Of a stretch of 64,000 bases of DNA, positions 12,046 to 23,411 are shown in pieces. The stretch is from Cryptomeria japonica (lineage: Eukaryota > Streptophyta > Pinopsida > Cupressales > Cupressaceae). Below the pieces are notes generated by a model. That model had not been told where the DNA came from. It saw only the letters and a program-made list of their open reading frames with translations, and ran no database searches. The stretch lies in assembly GCF_030272615.1 (NCBI RefSeq), contig NC_081408.1:310761118-310825117 (forward strand). Reading direction: 5' to 3'. The position numbers and the translations under genes were made by a program. Numbering within the stretch: position 1 is the stretch's first letter; each line of letters starts with the position of its first letter.

Positions 12046-12720
12046 GTATATTATCTATTTAATATTGATTTCTTGATAGAAATTTATTTGACTTATATGG
12101 TTACATAATAAATTCTTTATGTGGACTATTTATTAGCTATGTGATGGATGATGATTTATGATATATTTGATGGATTATCTTTTTATGATGATACATATGT
12201 GATGCTTATGATGCTCAATTACATATATGATCATACATATGTGATTCTTATGATGCTTATGATACATATGTATTTATTGTTCATCAAATTACAAATGTAA
12301 TTCTTATGATGCTCAATTGTTGGTGTTGATTTCATGTATATATTTTGTGTGATGTTGCCACCCTTGGTAGAAACAGGTAATTGACTACAAACATCATCAA
12401 CCCTTTACTTAAGGATCCTGCACAGTCTACATAAAGTAAAGGTAAAGAATAAAAAAATATACAATGATTATGATGACTGCATATTATTCATGTTGTGTAC
12501 TATGTAATTTTTAGTATAAGTATCATGTAATTTTTAGCTAACAGAAGATAATTGAATTACATATGCAGAAACCTAAACCCCTTTGATGAAGATCTTGCAC
12601 AGTCTCATGGATCAACAGGTATAAGTCAATACACCCTATAGAAACAATTTATTTTAAAAAAATTACTAGGAAAACAAGCTTCCTTAGTTTTTCAAACTTC
12701 AACATTAGCAGCAAATCTAA
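12046..12720 (+). other. Intergenic region between the two CACTA genes, copy A
   Basis: No reading frame is supported. It contains degenerate tandem repeats of a unit like 'gatgcttatgatacatatgt' (about 12150-12310) and the short motif 'aaacaggtaattgactac' near 12373, both also present in copy B (53260-53580). Confidence 0.5.
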
Positions 12721-12849
12721 TATAGTTATCAACACTTGAGGCCCCAGTTGGACTTATTCAAATTTTAATCTCAACATCAACTTTAGGGTCGACTTTTTCA
12801 TCAACATTATCCTTATTTGTAAAATATCTCTCTCATTACCAACTAACTC

Positions 12850-13590
12850 TCTCATTTGATGGAGTGTAGGTATCACCAAATAGGTATTTGTCAAATGTGT
12901 CTTGCTTGAGTGAGGGAAATGTTGAAATAGAAGACGAAAGTGAGACATGTAGTAGATCTAAAATAGGGAGATCAACTAGAGGTCAAAAGATTAGAAGAAA
13001 ATTCAATAAACGCATGGAATTTTTCCTTGCTCAAGGGGGTCATGTTCTTATGATGATGAGACCAAAGGCATCATCGAGGTTCCCTTGAGGTACAAACATC
13101 TACAGAAACAATTGGTACCCAAGGAACTTCCTCCAATAAACACTAATTTTTGTGTTAATGAGAGGATATATCGCATAACACCTTTGTCATTACATGGTTT
13201 GGGCCTGTTTTCCATGGACAACATAGAGGTCTTTTACAAAAAATTTATTGAATCAATGGAGTTTGTTGGACCTTGTTACAATTAGAAAAATTGGATGCAG
13301 ATTGTTTGATATTAAAAAAGTATGCGTAGGTATGCACTGTCAGTAATTTATATATAATAGAAAGATAATGATCAAAGTAAATGAGTAGCTGTATACATTG
13401 ATGGAAGGCCAAAAGTAACATGGAATATTGCAGGATTTATAAATAGTACACGAGATGGGTCAACTAATAAGCAACCCAATTGAATATTTGATGCGCATGA
13501 GGGAAATTGTGTATTCGATTACAATTTGAATTATACAGATACAAACAAAGTTACTATCATGGGGATGGTACATACTATATACCATTTAAA
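12850..13590 (+). pseudogene. SET-domain-like module of the second CACTA gene, copy A
   Basis: The order is an Arg/Lys-rich segment (RSTRGQKIRRKFNKRMEFFL), then YRITPLSLHGLGLFSMDNIEV, then a split segment reading VYIDGRPK..NIAGFINS and STNKQPN, and finally FDYNLN. This parallels SET methyltransferases: a G.GLF start, the NHSC.PN-like helix region and a closing GEEL..DY-type motif, which is better preserved in copy B (SAGEELLIDYNLN). A one-base deletion in the G run at about 13036 (five G here, six in B) and several stops disable this copy. Assignment to SET is from motif pattern only. Confidence 0.55.
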
Positions 13591-13689
13591 CCAACCTCCA
13601 ATTAATGACTCCAATATACCATTTTATTATTAAGTTTTTTTGCTAAGTCTATTGGTTTCATTTCGTTAATATTTTTATATTTTTTCTTT

Positions 13690-16130
13690 GTCACAGGGCA
13701 ACATGGATCCGTCACATAGCATAGATAGGGATGTAGGTCCTAACACTTCGACTGAGTAGGTAAACCTCATTGTAACTGTACAAATTAGATAGAAGCAAAC
13801 TATTACATTATTATGTTCTTTTCTTGAGTGTTTTGGAGTAATTTTGATAGTGTTAATAATATTCTTGTCATAGATGGATGTTCGAGGAAAGGGAAAGGGG
13901 CATGCAATACCTCAACACCTCTATAGGGATGTGGACTCAACATTATTATATGATGATGACATCGCATTTACCCCAAACCCTATAGAAATGATCAAAAAGT
14001 CTATTAGAAAAATTAATAGAGAAATTCTTGCTTTGGCATCTATGAGCCCTAAGACTGATGAAATAAAAGAGAGGGTGCAACAATTGATGTGAATATCATA
14101 TAACTTGCAAGTAAGAAGTAATGAAAGCTTTAATTATAATAAAAGTTCAATAATGGTTTATATTTTATTCTCTTTTATGTCATTAACTAAAATATGTACG
14201 TGTTGTTTTTACAAGATTTTATGCATCCTCATCAACCTGGTGGCCATGATCAGGGTATTGCAGGTAGTTCAGGTGATGACCATGTTCTATACATTAAAAC
14301 TACTCCTTCTTTGGACTTGTGAACTTGCTTTTCTAATGCTAGAGTTATTGATCATATATTTATCATTTAATTGATGCAGAGGGATCTAGTTGATGCTCTT
14401 CATGAATGATCATTCATACCTTAGGAAAACAAACCCCCTTACACATCCCTTCACTAGTTCTCAACAAACCCCCAACACATCCTTTTTCTAGATCCTTGAC
14501 TTGGATCAACCTCTCATTTCATCACTTATAATTTTTGAGAGCTTCATATTGTGATTTGTTCTTCACTATCAGCTCACCTCTCACTATATGATACTCTCTC
14601 CTTTTAAAGCTTGTCACATTTTACTTGAGCTCAACTTCCAACAAGACAAGTTACGTGCTCAAGCAACTCCATGTTAGCCTTAACATTGTGAAAATACCAA
14701 GCATTTCAACCATCATACCTTAACATATACCTACCCCTATCTTCCAAGAGTGTTATTTCATTGTCCTTATCTCATTAATGTCTGCTCCAACTGCCCAAGA
14801 ACTCATAATCTACACTTACTCCTAGAATCCTTACAAATTCCAAAACTGCAAAATAAGGAACGCAAACTACCATTCATTGTGACTATCATGATCAAACAAG
14901 TAGATTGAAACTTTCTTGGCTTATCAATGTCCATCATACTGGGGAAGGTTATTTAGAGTTGTTCCAACCTTATTTAATCAACATAGTCTTATTTCAACCC
15001 ATTGGACATCACTCAACAAAACAATATGGTTTGTTGTCCCAAAACAGGGAAAACTTTGTCTCAGTTTGCTAGGGCACTAGTTTTCTTGACATTTGTACAA
15101 CCATTCAACATAGGAAAAATTCAACATTTAAGATACTTGAGTTGACAATAGGAATCCAAAATTTCAGAATTTTTCAATGACTACATCAATGGATATTAAC
15201 AAACCCTTGTGACTGACCCAGAACTGAGGGTTTTGGATAGTTTAGAGAAAAAAAAATCAAACTCTCCTCATTCTTAACGGCTATTTCTCTAGCTTGGCAC
15301 AAAACAAAGTTAATTCATTACACTTCACCCTCCAATCCTTGATTAGACATTTTTAATCTATTTGCTTGATGAGAAGAAACTTGAAACAGTGCATGAAATG
15401 TGACTGTCATGGAAATTTGCAATTAACAAGTTCAAAAACACAAAATTTTATTGATTTTATCAAGCCATAATACATTAAAGTGTTCTTCAAGGAGTCTCCT
15501 TCCTTCTTCCTTTACACTCCCCTCTTGTCACAAATTTACCTACCTTTTTCCTCCTTCATAGTCTTCTATCATTAAGATTAGCATCGAACACTTAATAAAG
15601 GTTCATCTTTCTTTACAATTCTTAATAAAGGTTCATCCTTGTTTACAATTCTTAGAGTTTTCATATATTTAATGCTTTATATATTTAATTTATTATTCTT
15701 CACATGTTGTCAATATTCCTGTGCAAACGCCGCCTTATCTGAGATTAGCCCCACCTGTATTGCCAACTACAATATCGACAACACGTAGCATGTAGACATT
15801 GTCTACTACATGTCATGTTGACCCACCCATTGTTTGTAGATCCCTCTTTTTCTCTCTCTTTCATTATGTGTTTATTTCCCTTAAAGCGTTCTTTCTTGGG
15901 GTTATTTCATAGTGGATTCATTTTCTACAATAGGAGATGCACATGAGGATATGCCAGAGGCGACTGCTACTGATAACATACCATCATTTCCTGGATCTTC
16001 CCGTATTGCTAGTACAGGAACATTGCAGGCCACATTGGTGGTGAGCGACGAAGAATTTATTCCCTTAAAGATACAGAAGGTTCGAGGTACTTTAAAATTA
16101 TTATTATATATAGTCTAATTGTAATTTTCA
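13690..16130 (+). pseudogene. Middle exons of the second CACTA gene, copy A
   Basis: Short protein-like blocks separated by apparent introns are conserved with copy B: NMDPSHSIDRDVG (13703), DVRGKGKGHAIPQHLYRD running to KINREILALASMSP (13874-14092), a Pro-rich piece near 15720-15800 (PPYLRLAPPVLPTT), and GDAHEDMPEATATDNIPSF (15912-16090). No known domain is recognised. The blocks link the SET-like module to the TNPA-like exons, but whether all are spliced into one mRNA cannot be shown here. Confidence 0.45.
14290..15590. other. About 1.3 kb present in CACTA copy A but absent from copy B
   Basis: Copies A and B diverge after 'ggtgatgac' (14271 in A, 55491 in B) and rejoin at the 'ttaataaaggttcatc' block near 15590 (55580 in B). 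In A the intervening DNA has no supported gene, is C/T-rich on the plus strand and contains a small duplication of 'aataaaggttcatc' at its right edge (15595 and 15624). It may be an insertion in A or the remains of a deletion in B. Confidence 0.5.
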
Positions 16131-16394
16131 TACTGTTCACTTGTTTTGGACTAATGATCCCATGATTTTTTTGTAGGAAATGATATTTTTAATAAAAATC
16201 TTAATGACATTGCATTGCAGATGTTTGGGCCCAGCATATGTAAAAGGTGGAACATCATATGTGACTTAACCCTAATCCACTATTTTGATTTCATATCATT
16301 GCTAGAATAGTTTTCCTTTGATCCTTTTCTTGAACTATACCAAGGGTAGCTTTAGTTTTTTTCTTAATCTAACAGGTTTGTTTTTGCTTTAAAG

Positions 16395-17035
16395 GTGGAA
16401 TGACCAAGAAAAAAAGTTAAAAGATGAACTAACAAACCATATGGTTGGGTTGTTTGGAAATGACACATTCGACAAAACCAAGGTCCTTGAAAAAGATGGC
16501 ACATATCTAGAGTATGGGAGGGACCAATACAAGACACATTTAGAAAAGAACGTAAAGTACAAGTGTCCTTCCATGATTCTAGAGAGGGAGTGGAAGGACC
16601 TATTTTTGGATGTGAAGGAGATAATTGAAGGAAAAAATGAAATACACAACCAGACGCCAAAAAAAGGTATGTGATATTATTAAGAATAAAATTATGTACT
16701 AATTACTCTTTATATTTATATAATCTAACATATTTAAAACTTTTCATAGAGTGTGTGACACGTCGAAGGCAACCAAGGCAAGACAAGAAAAGCACGGGCA
16801 ACACAAACTTAGCTCTAGTGGTTATATGAAACTTGCCACACGAATTGTAAGAATCAGTAAATGAAATATCGCATCAAAATATTCATAAATTGCAAAAAAA
16901 AAAATTATTAAACAATACAAGCAAAAATGCAGGGCTCTAAATTTAATAGAGTGCCCACAGAAGATGACAAGACAATTTCCTACCAGCAAGGCTATACAGT
17001 GGTGGTTGAACGACTACGAGAATTGAGTGGGTAAA
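16395..17035 (+). pseudogene. TNPA / Transposase_24-like exons, copy A
   Basis: The exon at 16395-16672 encodes a charged helical segment (NDTFDKTKVLEKDGTYLEYG, then EREWKDLFLDVKEIIEGK). The next exon (16750-16860) reads DTSKATKARQEKHGQHKLSS then GYMKLATRI. A third (16930-17030) reads GSKFNRVPTEDDKTISYQQG and VVVERLRELSG. The S.KAKK.R...H..GS..F pattern is the Transposase_24 (TNPA) signature of plant CACTA elements, whose product binds subterminal repeats. In copy A the last exon ends in a TAA where Q would be expected. Confidence 0.6.
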
Positions 17036-17880
17036 CAAGAGATTCTGATGCATCTCTCACAAAGGTAGATAAGCTAAATAAAAAAGATTTCAAATTGAAT
17101 ACTTTACCAATAATCTATTTGATTTTAAGTTCCAACATAAAGTGACTATATTCTTTTTAAATAAGCAATCAATGATAAAAATGTGCATGACATTGGAATG
17201 TAGCCTGTTAATCATGGAACACAACCTAGACATGAAGGTCCGGATGTGCATTCCAATAGTGGAGTTATTCATTTGTTATTCAATTTTCTTATGTAGTTAT
17301 TAATACAATTAAAAATATTAATTAAATTGTAATTAGTGTAGTAATTAATGTAACCTTTTTTGTTAATATTTTAGAGCATGTAGTCAGTAGTGACCAAGTG
17401 GAGCATGATCCGAGTATACCACATCAGGAATGTGATGTTCCCCAATCAGATAAAGAGGACCACTATTATTCTTTTAAACAAATTTAATTGCGATTGGTGT
17501 ATTGCTTAATGTAACCTTTCATATTTCAACTCTAGAGGATCTAGAGGGTGCTCAACATGTTGAGTTGAGTTTAGACAAAATGATGTGGAAGATGATGTCA
17601 TCCCATCAGGTAAAGAGCGCCATGGTTATGTTCTTTAAATTAATCAAATACTTGTAACAATAATAACAAATATTTTGAATTTAACCCATTTCTTTGTTAT
17701 TGCAGACGACCCCCCTTTGGTTCAGTGTCCTTGTCCTCTGTATAGGACTAGGCATACATCAAGATCATGAGCAGAGGGTAGAACAACTAAAGATGGGTGA
17801 AATGATGAAGAAAACGATGCTACACTTAGTTTTTACATAGCTTTAAAAAAAAAAAATTTAAATGATTGTAATCTACCTTA
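17036..17880 (+). pseudogene. 3' exons of the second CACTA gene, copy A
   Basis: Short blocks conserved with copy B, each ending at an apparent donor: a piece with HVVSSDQVEHDPSIPHQECD (17375-17440) and a terminal piece with CPLYRTRHTSRS followed by a stop and an acidic tail (17706-17835). The same final exon in copy B is open (EDPPLLQCPPPQYRIRHTSR at 57621). No domain is recognised. Confidence 0.4.
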
Positions 17881-17884
17881 TTTG

Positions 17885-18075
17885 ATAATGACTGATTTTT
17901 ATGTGTTAATGAATGTAATTATGTGCTAATGACTATTCATGAATGATATGTGTTAATGAATATTGATGAATTTTGTGTGTTAATGAATGTTAATGAATGT
18001 TAATGAAAGTTATGTGTTAATGAACATTATGTGATAATGAATGAATTCTATATTTTAATAATAGATGAAAGAATG
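17885..18075 (+). repeat. Degenerate 'ttaatgaatgttatg' tandem repeat, copy A
   Basis: Imperfect tandem units of about 15-25 bp built on 'gtgttaatgaatgtta' lie directly after the second CACTA gene; the same array follows copy B (57820-57990). A G-rich run and the conserved segment 'ccaaatgagcttccacc' follow in both copies. Confidence 0.6.
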
Positions 18076-18699
18076 AACGAATGTTAGATGTTAATGGAGA
18101 ATTTAGAGTGATGTTAGGGGGGAGGGGCCAAATGAGCTTCCACCTTCACGTGGTTGGCACTATTAATTAGATAATATTAAACTATTCTTGAAACAAAGCG
18201 AAGCTCAATAAGATGACACACTTTTCAATATTTCATTATGTTGCATAGTTAATCTTATTGAATAATGTATATTGAATCTTAATTGTAGGGTCCAACAGAG
18301 CCAACACGAACAACAACACCACAAGTTGTTGGCTATAATGATATCCCATATTGTCTTGTATTTACACTAACACTATGAGTTGCTTCTAGTGCTGATATGC
18401 ATGGCACGACTATAAAAGTTGTGAATATGCCTCATCCTTGTAATTTTTTTTATTAGTTGACATTTTCTTTAGCATATTTTAATTTTCCTTATCATTTTAA
18501 GTCTAAACACTTTTATATGGAATTTATTGTTCTAGTTTTTTACTATCTGTCAGACATTATTAATACAAGGACTTGCATTGCATCGATTTTTTCAATTAGG
18601 TATTATAAAGGGTAGGTCGTATTTGTAAATGTCTCTTTGAGTTCATCCAAATTTAATAACTGTTACCTCACATCTTGTTATTGTTGAAATAGGGATTAT

Positions 18700-18800
18700 G
18701 GCCAACGTTCCCTCTTTTGCACTCCAAATTGTAGCGGTCAATGCACATGACCAAATTTCCTTTGACATCTAGAGGATAGTATTAACTTTTAATTAATTAG
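18700..18800 (+). repeat. Right end of homology between CACTA copies, with subterminal motif
   Basis: The copies share 'ccaaattgtagcggtcaatg' and following bases up to about 18797. In copy B the motif 'aaattgtagcgg' is present two to three times in tandem (58670-58765) where copy A has it once. Repeated short motifs near the end fit TNPA-binding subterminal repeats. No terminal inverted repeat was identified here. Confidence 0.4.
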
Positions 18801-20080
18801 AGGTTTATGAGGCATATTTGGCCAGTATTTATTTTTGTGGGATATGATGGTTGTGTTTTAAGTCATCTTAAGATGATCTCAATGAGTAATCATTTCACTA
18901 ATGATATTTTTTCATTTTTCTTCATGAATGTTGGAAGTTTTTACATGTTAAGAGACCCATTGAGCACATAGGCACCTTTCAACATTTGTTAATAGGGGGA
19001 GGAACAAATCTTTCTAATGCTAAAGAGGATATAGTGAAATGCACAATGACCCATTTGTAGGTCTCAACCTCCAAGAGACATAATTAAGATGCTTGAGTCA
19101 TCTATGTGCATGTTAGACAACCTCAATCTTTTAGAAGCCTGAATTAACATATAATTAGATGAGTGCACATCAGAAAGTTGCTACCTCCTAGAGGTAGGAA
19201 TAAAATGCATCAAAGTAGCCTTGTAAATTCATTACTTTGTTAATATAATGCTTGATCTCCCTAACAAAAAATTGTTATGCATAGTGATTATGATAGCCAA
19301 TAGTTCTCATAGATGATCATCTAGGTCAACTTTTGATCTAAAAGAAACTTATCACAAAAGGGGTCATGAACTATCCTCATTCACAATTAAACCTCACTAT
19401 AGTTGAGATATCAAAGCTTTCAATCATAGGAAAGATATAGAAACAGTAATGTAGATGTCAACTTGAAGAGAATGAGTACTGGCAGTAGAAGTCATATAAA
19501 GTTAGAGACCAAGAGTTGTCAGTCAAACCAAAAGCCCTAGATCGATAGATGACACAACTTGAGCGATCAAATAACTCTCCACGAGTGTAGATAGTTATAA
19601 ATTCACAGTGATGAAGGTTTTCAGTGGTGAGATAATCAAAAAAATATGAGAAAACACTTAGATAAGAGATCATTTTAAAAAGATGACAAGGATGCCATCA
19701 TATTCATTGTATGTGACAATAAGGACATTCACTATTGCAAAGACAATTGTGAGTAAGAATTTTTGTATCAAATCAATATAAATACTATTCTATGCTTATT
19801 GTAGAAGCCATACACCTGAACCAATATTCATAGTGATAAAGGAGCCTTTCAACATTAGCAACATATAGGATATAGATTATCAAAGTTTCAAACAGTGGTA
19901 GGCATGCATTCAAGGTAGCTCAAATATACAAGATTTGATAGAGCACAAGCCATGATAGAAACCTAGAGACAAATCCCTGTATCGAGCATAGTTAAGAAGG
20001 ATAGTGCCCTAACAAGCTATAATGATTTTCTTGAATTGATCAAAATATTGTTGCATTATTAGCCATAGGCTACATTTTGT
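18801..20080. other. No gene seen
   Basis: AT-rich sequence with no supported coding region on either strand and no obvious repeat structure. It lies between the right edge of the CACTA A homology and the hairpin-rich segment ending at 20952. Confidence 0.4.
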
Positions 20081-20952
20081 GTGTGGTTTTGACCTAAAAC
20101 CTATCTCATGTTGTAAAACATTTAACGGGTTGAGGTGAAATTGACGGATTTCAGTAGTCATTATATGATTTTTTGTATTATTTAAAAAAAAATTTAAATA
20201 ATTGTCAGAATTCTGACATCCTCTATATTTGCACCAACGACTATATCTTCGGGCATATAGCATCCTCGTCATTACATAGTTCCTGGTTGGTGTTAGACGA
20301 CATCAAAATTTTGATGGAAATCAATGAAAATATCTGACAAGGATGTTGTATGCCTAACGACATTCTCTCGGTAGATGAGTGATCGAGGTAACACATGCTG
20401 ATAAAATCCATTAGCAGGACCGACACTAGTAGCAAAGGGAACATTTGGTCTTGTCGATAGCCTTCGGTAAGACATACATCGATGGAGACCTGAAACCTCT
20501 ATCGCTCTATGTCTTACTGATAGCCTCATCGGCTATTGGCAAGACCAAATGTTCCCTTCGCTACTACTATAAGTCCTATCGATGGATTTCATTGGCATGT
20601 ACTACCCTGATGGCACCCGAGACATCAGGTTTCTATCGGTGTATGTCTTACCGATAGCCATTGAGATCCGATGTCTCAGGTGTCGTTGGGGTAGTACATG
20701 TCGATGAAATCCATCGGTGGTACTTACACTAGCAGCGAAGGGAACATTTGGTCTTGTCGATAGCCAATGAGGCTATTGGTAATACATTCACCAATAGAGA
20801 CCTGATGGTTTCCTTCAGAATTCCAACATTGGCGAGCACCGTCAGAGTATCTGACAAAAAGTTTTTAAAGGCTGCGTTTGTCAGTAGTTCGAGAAAAAAT
20901 AGTCAGAATTCTGACAAGCAACCGTCGGAATTGAGCCCCAAATGTACTAGTG
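20081..20952. repeat. Hairpin-rich repeat ending in a CACTA-like terminus
   Basis: Imperfect palindromes recur. The clearest pairs 20430-20461 (gggaacatttggtcttgtcg, atagcc) with 20531-20562 (ggctat, ggcaagaccaaatgttccc). A further partial copy starts at 20735 and related pieces lie at 20620-20660. The motif 'gtcagaattctgac' occurs at 20203-20216 and again near 20911. The segment ends ccccaaatgtactagtg; read on the minus strand this is CACTAGTACATTTGG, matching 35738-35752. This looks like the subterminal/terminal region of a CACTA-type DNA transposon, possibly belonging to copy A. Confidence 0.5.
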
Positions 20953-22820
20953 ATGAAATATTTCCTACCTTCAATTGATAGACATAAGACTAACCAAAAC
21001 AAAATCCAATAGCCATATTGATCTATGTCATTGTTTTGTTTTATTTGATGATTGATAAGAATGTTTGGTTTCAAAGAGTGAGTACCCCATATAAGACCGA
21101 TCTGTCTGGTTTCGAGTGTACCTATCCCAGTATAAGACATATTGATGTTGATATATTTTGAGTGATGAATTGATTAACAAGACATGTGATTAGTTTGGTT
21201 GTAGACTTCAATAGTTTTCCTATTTTTGATTTGATGGGTGGGCCATCCACTCATGCTTTGATTTTCAATTTTGTTCTTTTGATTTTTTTATTTTTTGCGA
21301 CATTTTTTATTTTTAGATATTTTTTAATTAGAAGAAAGATGTATTTGATTGCCCCAATGTATAGAAAAACAAGGAATGGATGAATAGATGATTGAACCAT
21401 TGAGGTGGAAATGGATAGGAGAAAGATGAAAGTAGCTTATGAGGAGACACGTCAAGAGCTTCTCAAAATCATGTTTTTGTCCTTAGTTTTCATCAAGATC
21501 AAGGGTGGAAAAGGGGATATGGATTGGGGATAGGATATGGATAGGAGAAACTAGATCATATATAGTGATAGATGATGGAAGAAATGAATAGTTAGGATAG
21601 ATGGTATAGATTAGCATGAAGAAAGACTGGAGATAGCACTGGATGAATTTAGATAGGGTAATGGATACTAGAGATAGGATAATGGGAGATGTGGTATGAA
21701 GAATAGAGTGGATGAAACTTTGACCCCAAGTATAGAGGTCTCCATTTGTAAAGAGGTGATATGTAAGCTTGTCATGGTATTTAGCACCACCTGAATAAGT
21801 GTTCCTGAACTTTTCAAGATAGAGACCCAACCCACACTTAAAACCTCCAAAAAATTCAACCAAAAGCGAAGAAGAATTCCAAACTGGATCAAGGTACTTA
21901 GTCTTTGATTACCCATGTGTGTGCAATTGGGTTCATTCTGGCTCATATGGTCATTGTAATTCTTAGAATCTAATGTGGCTAGCTACATGAGTTACCCTGA
22001 CTTCCAAAGCATCCTAGATAGAGACTTGCTGCCAGCAAGCGGCCATAGCTCCAACGAGGTTATCATTGTAATATCACAAATATAGCTCCATTTTCAATGA
22101 GACGTCCATATCCCCAATGGAGTTACTCGCATATTCCCATGGCCAAGCATTTTGATATTTCATTTTTTTTTTTAATTTGGATATTTCTTTCCTGATCATG
22201 CTTTCGATCTTTTGATATTGTATTTTTCTTTTCTTATTTTGATTGCATTGGCTTGTAAGTAATGAAACTTACACAGGTCTGATAATTACAGTGGTACTGA
22301 AGCAAGATTTTAGATTTTTCACTAGCCATGTCTTCAACTAAGAGATCACAATGATCTAGAGAAATTGATTAGGTGTATGAGATATAGTAATAAAAAAATA
22401 TCAGTACCAAGATATGATAAGTGGTTCTTTTCTGGATTGAGTGTGTATTCCAACCAAAAGATAATGTTAAAGAGGAACAACCTCGGATTTTTAAGTGTAT
22501 CATGAATAGATATCTAGGAAATGGACTAAGCATGAGATTCGATCATGGGCAAGCATGTGACAAAATGACACAAATTCCTATTTCACAGATGATGAATTTA
22601 TGCAAAAGATTGAATGAAAGGGATTAAATGATGGAAAAGAGGTGTTGGATAATAGATAGAATGTTTGAAGATTTGTGTGAGGATAGATGGAAATGTATTC
22701 AAAATGAGTGTTGGTACACAACTCGAGAAGTGATGAAGAGATGGAGGAAAATTGAATTTTGGGAAATAAGAACCCAGAATAGATAAAGGAAATCATGGAA
22801 TAATAGTTTTGAAAATATGT
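20953..22820. other. No convincing gene
   Basis: Several short open frames exist on both strands (for example 21186-21383 plus, 21483-21946 minus), but none shows a recognisable motif, splice structure or conservation with another part of the window. I make no functional call. Confidence 0.35.
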
Positions 22821-23411
22821 TTAGATAGATGTTTGAAAGAAGTTCAAAGATGTGTGCCTTTGTTGATCTCTTTTATGGATCATTTGAGGTGATGGAATGG
22901 TGGATGAAGGGAAGTAAGGACCCAAGATGGATGGAAGGGATGGAGAGTTTGACTTTGGAATGAAAGGACCTAAAATGGATTTGGAGGATGAAGAGTTTGA
23001 CTTTGAAACGAAAGGACCTAAAATGGATTTGGAGGATGAAGCGTTTGACTTTGGAATGAAAGGATCTAAAATGGGTTTGGAGGATGAAAGGATTCCTTGA
23101 TATTGATCTTGACTTGGAGTAGGATCATTTAAGTTTGTGCTTTTCTCTTGATTTTGAATTAGATTAGTGAAGGAGATGGAAGGGATATCATGCTCTTTCT
23201 TAGGAGGTGGATGTTGAATGGGACTCTGCTCTTGAGATAAAAGGGGATCATCGTCGGTGGAATACCAAAATATTAGGGGATCATTGTAAGATTCTTGATA
23301 GGTAGTATCTTGATAAAAAATGGGATTAGATTGGAGATCCATGATATCTTGATCTTGATTTAGGCTAGGACTAATTTCCTTTGAATAAGCTTTTTGTTTT
23401 TCAAGCGACAA
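22821..23411 (-). CDS. Ser/Pro/Gln-rich hypothetical ORF with 16-residue repeats
   Basis: An open frame of 196 codons starts at an ATG (23411). It is rich in Ser, Pro, Gln and Asp, with no recognised domain, signal peptide or membrane segment. The C-terminal half has three tandem repeats of about 16 residues (pattern SKSILGPF[IV].KSNSSS) encoded by a 48-bp DNA repeat at about 22940-23090. It lies downstream, on the same strand, of a possible gypsy-type primer site at 25792-25808, so it could be a fragment of a retrotransposon ORF1/gag. That is speculation; a chance ORF in repeat DNA is equally possible. Confidence 0.3.
   Translation of the reverse strand: MSLEKQKAYSKEISPSLNQDQDIMDLQSNPIFYQDTTYQESYNDPLIFWYSTDDDPLLSQEQSPIQHPPPKKEHDIPSISFTNLIQNQEKSTNLNDPTPSQDQYQGILSSSKPILDPFIPKSNASSSKSILGPFVSKSNSSSSKSILGPFIPKSNSPSLPSILGPYFPSSTIPSPQMIHKRDQQRHTSLNFFQTSI
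22940..23090. repeat. 48-bp tandem repeat, about three copies
   Basis: The unit contains 'gaagagtttgactttg' and 'aaaggacctaaaatggattt' and repeats three times with a few substitutions. The period is a multiple of three and keeps the minus-strand frame of the ORF at 22821-23411. Confidence 0.8.

Larger units (their letters stand above)
7561..18800 (+). mobile_element. CACTA (En/Spm) DNA transposon, copy A
   Basis: Two genes on the plus strand have the order typical of autonomous plant CACTA elements: a TNP2-type transposase (7663-12015) followed by a TNPA-like gene (about 12750-17840). The element shares its whole order and most of its sequence with copy B at 48190-58822. The limits given are those of the homology with copy B, not proven element ends. 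No clear CACTA terminal repeat was seen at them; candidate outer termini at 4726 and 20952 are weakly supported. Numerous stops and small indels make it non-autonomous now. About 1.3 kb (14290-15590) is not shared with copy B. Confidence 0.8.

Noticed and set aside
11695-12046. Long Met-rich or Ile-rich open frames on both strands
   Set aside because: They are other-frame readings of the (GAT/CAT)n tract in the CACTA transposase.
16364-16660. Minus-strand open frames opposite the TNPA-like exon (also 56327-56620)
   Set aside because: Conserved only because the plus-strand exon is conserved; no motifs on the minus strand.
21186-22796. Several 60-126 codon open frames on both strands
   Set aside because: No motif, splice context or conservation supports any of them.
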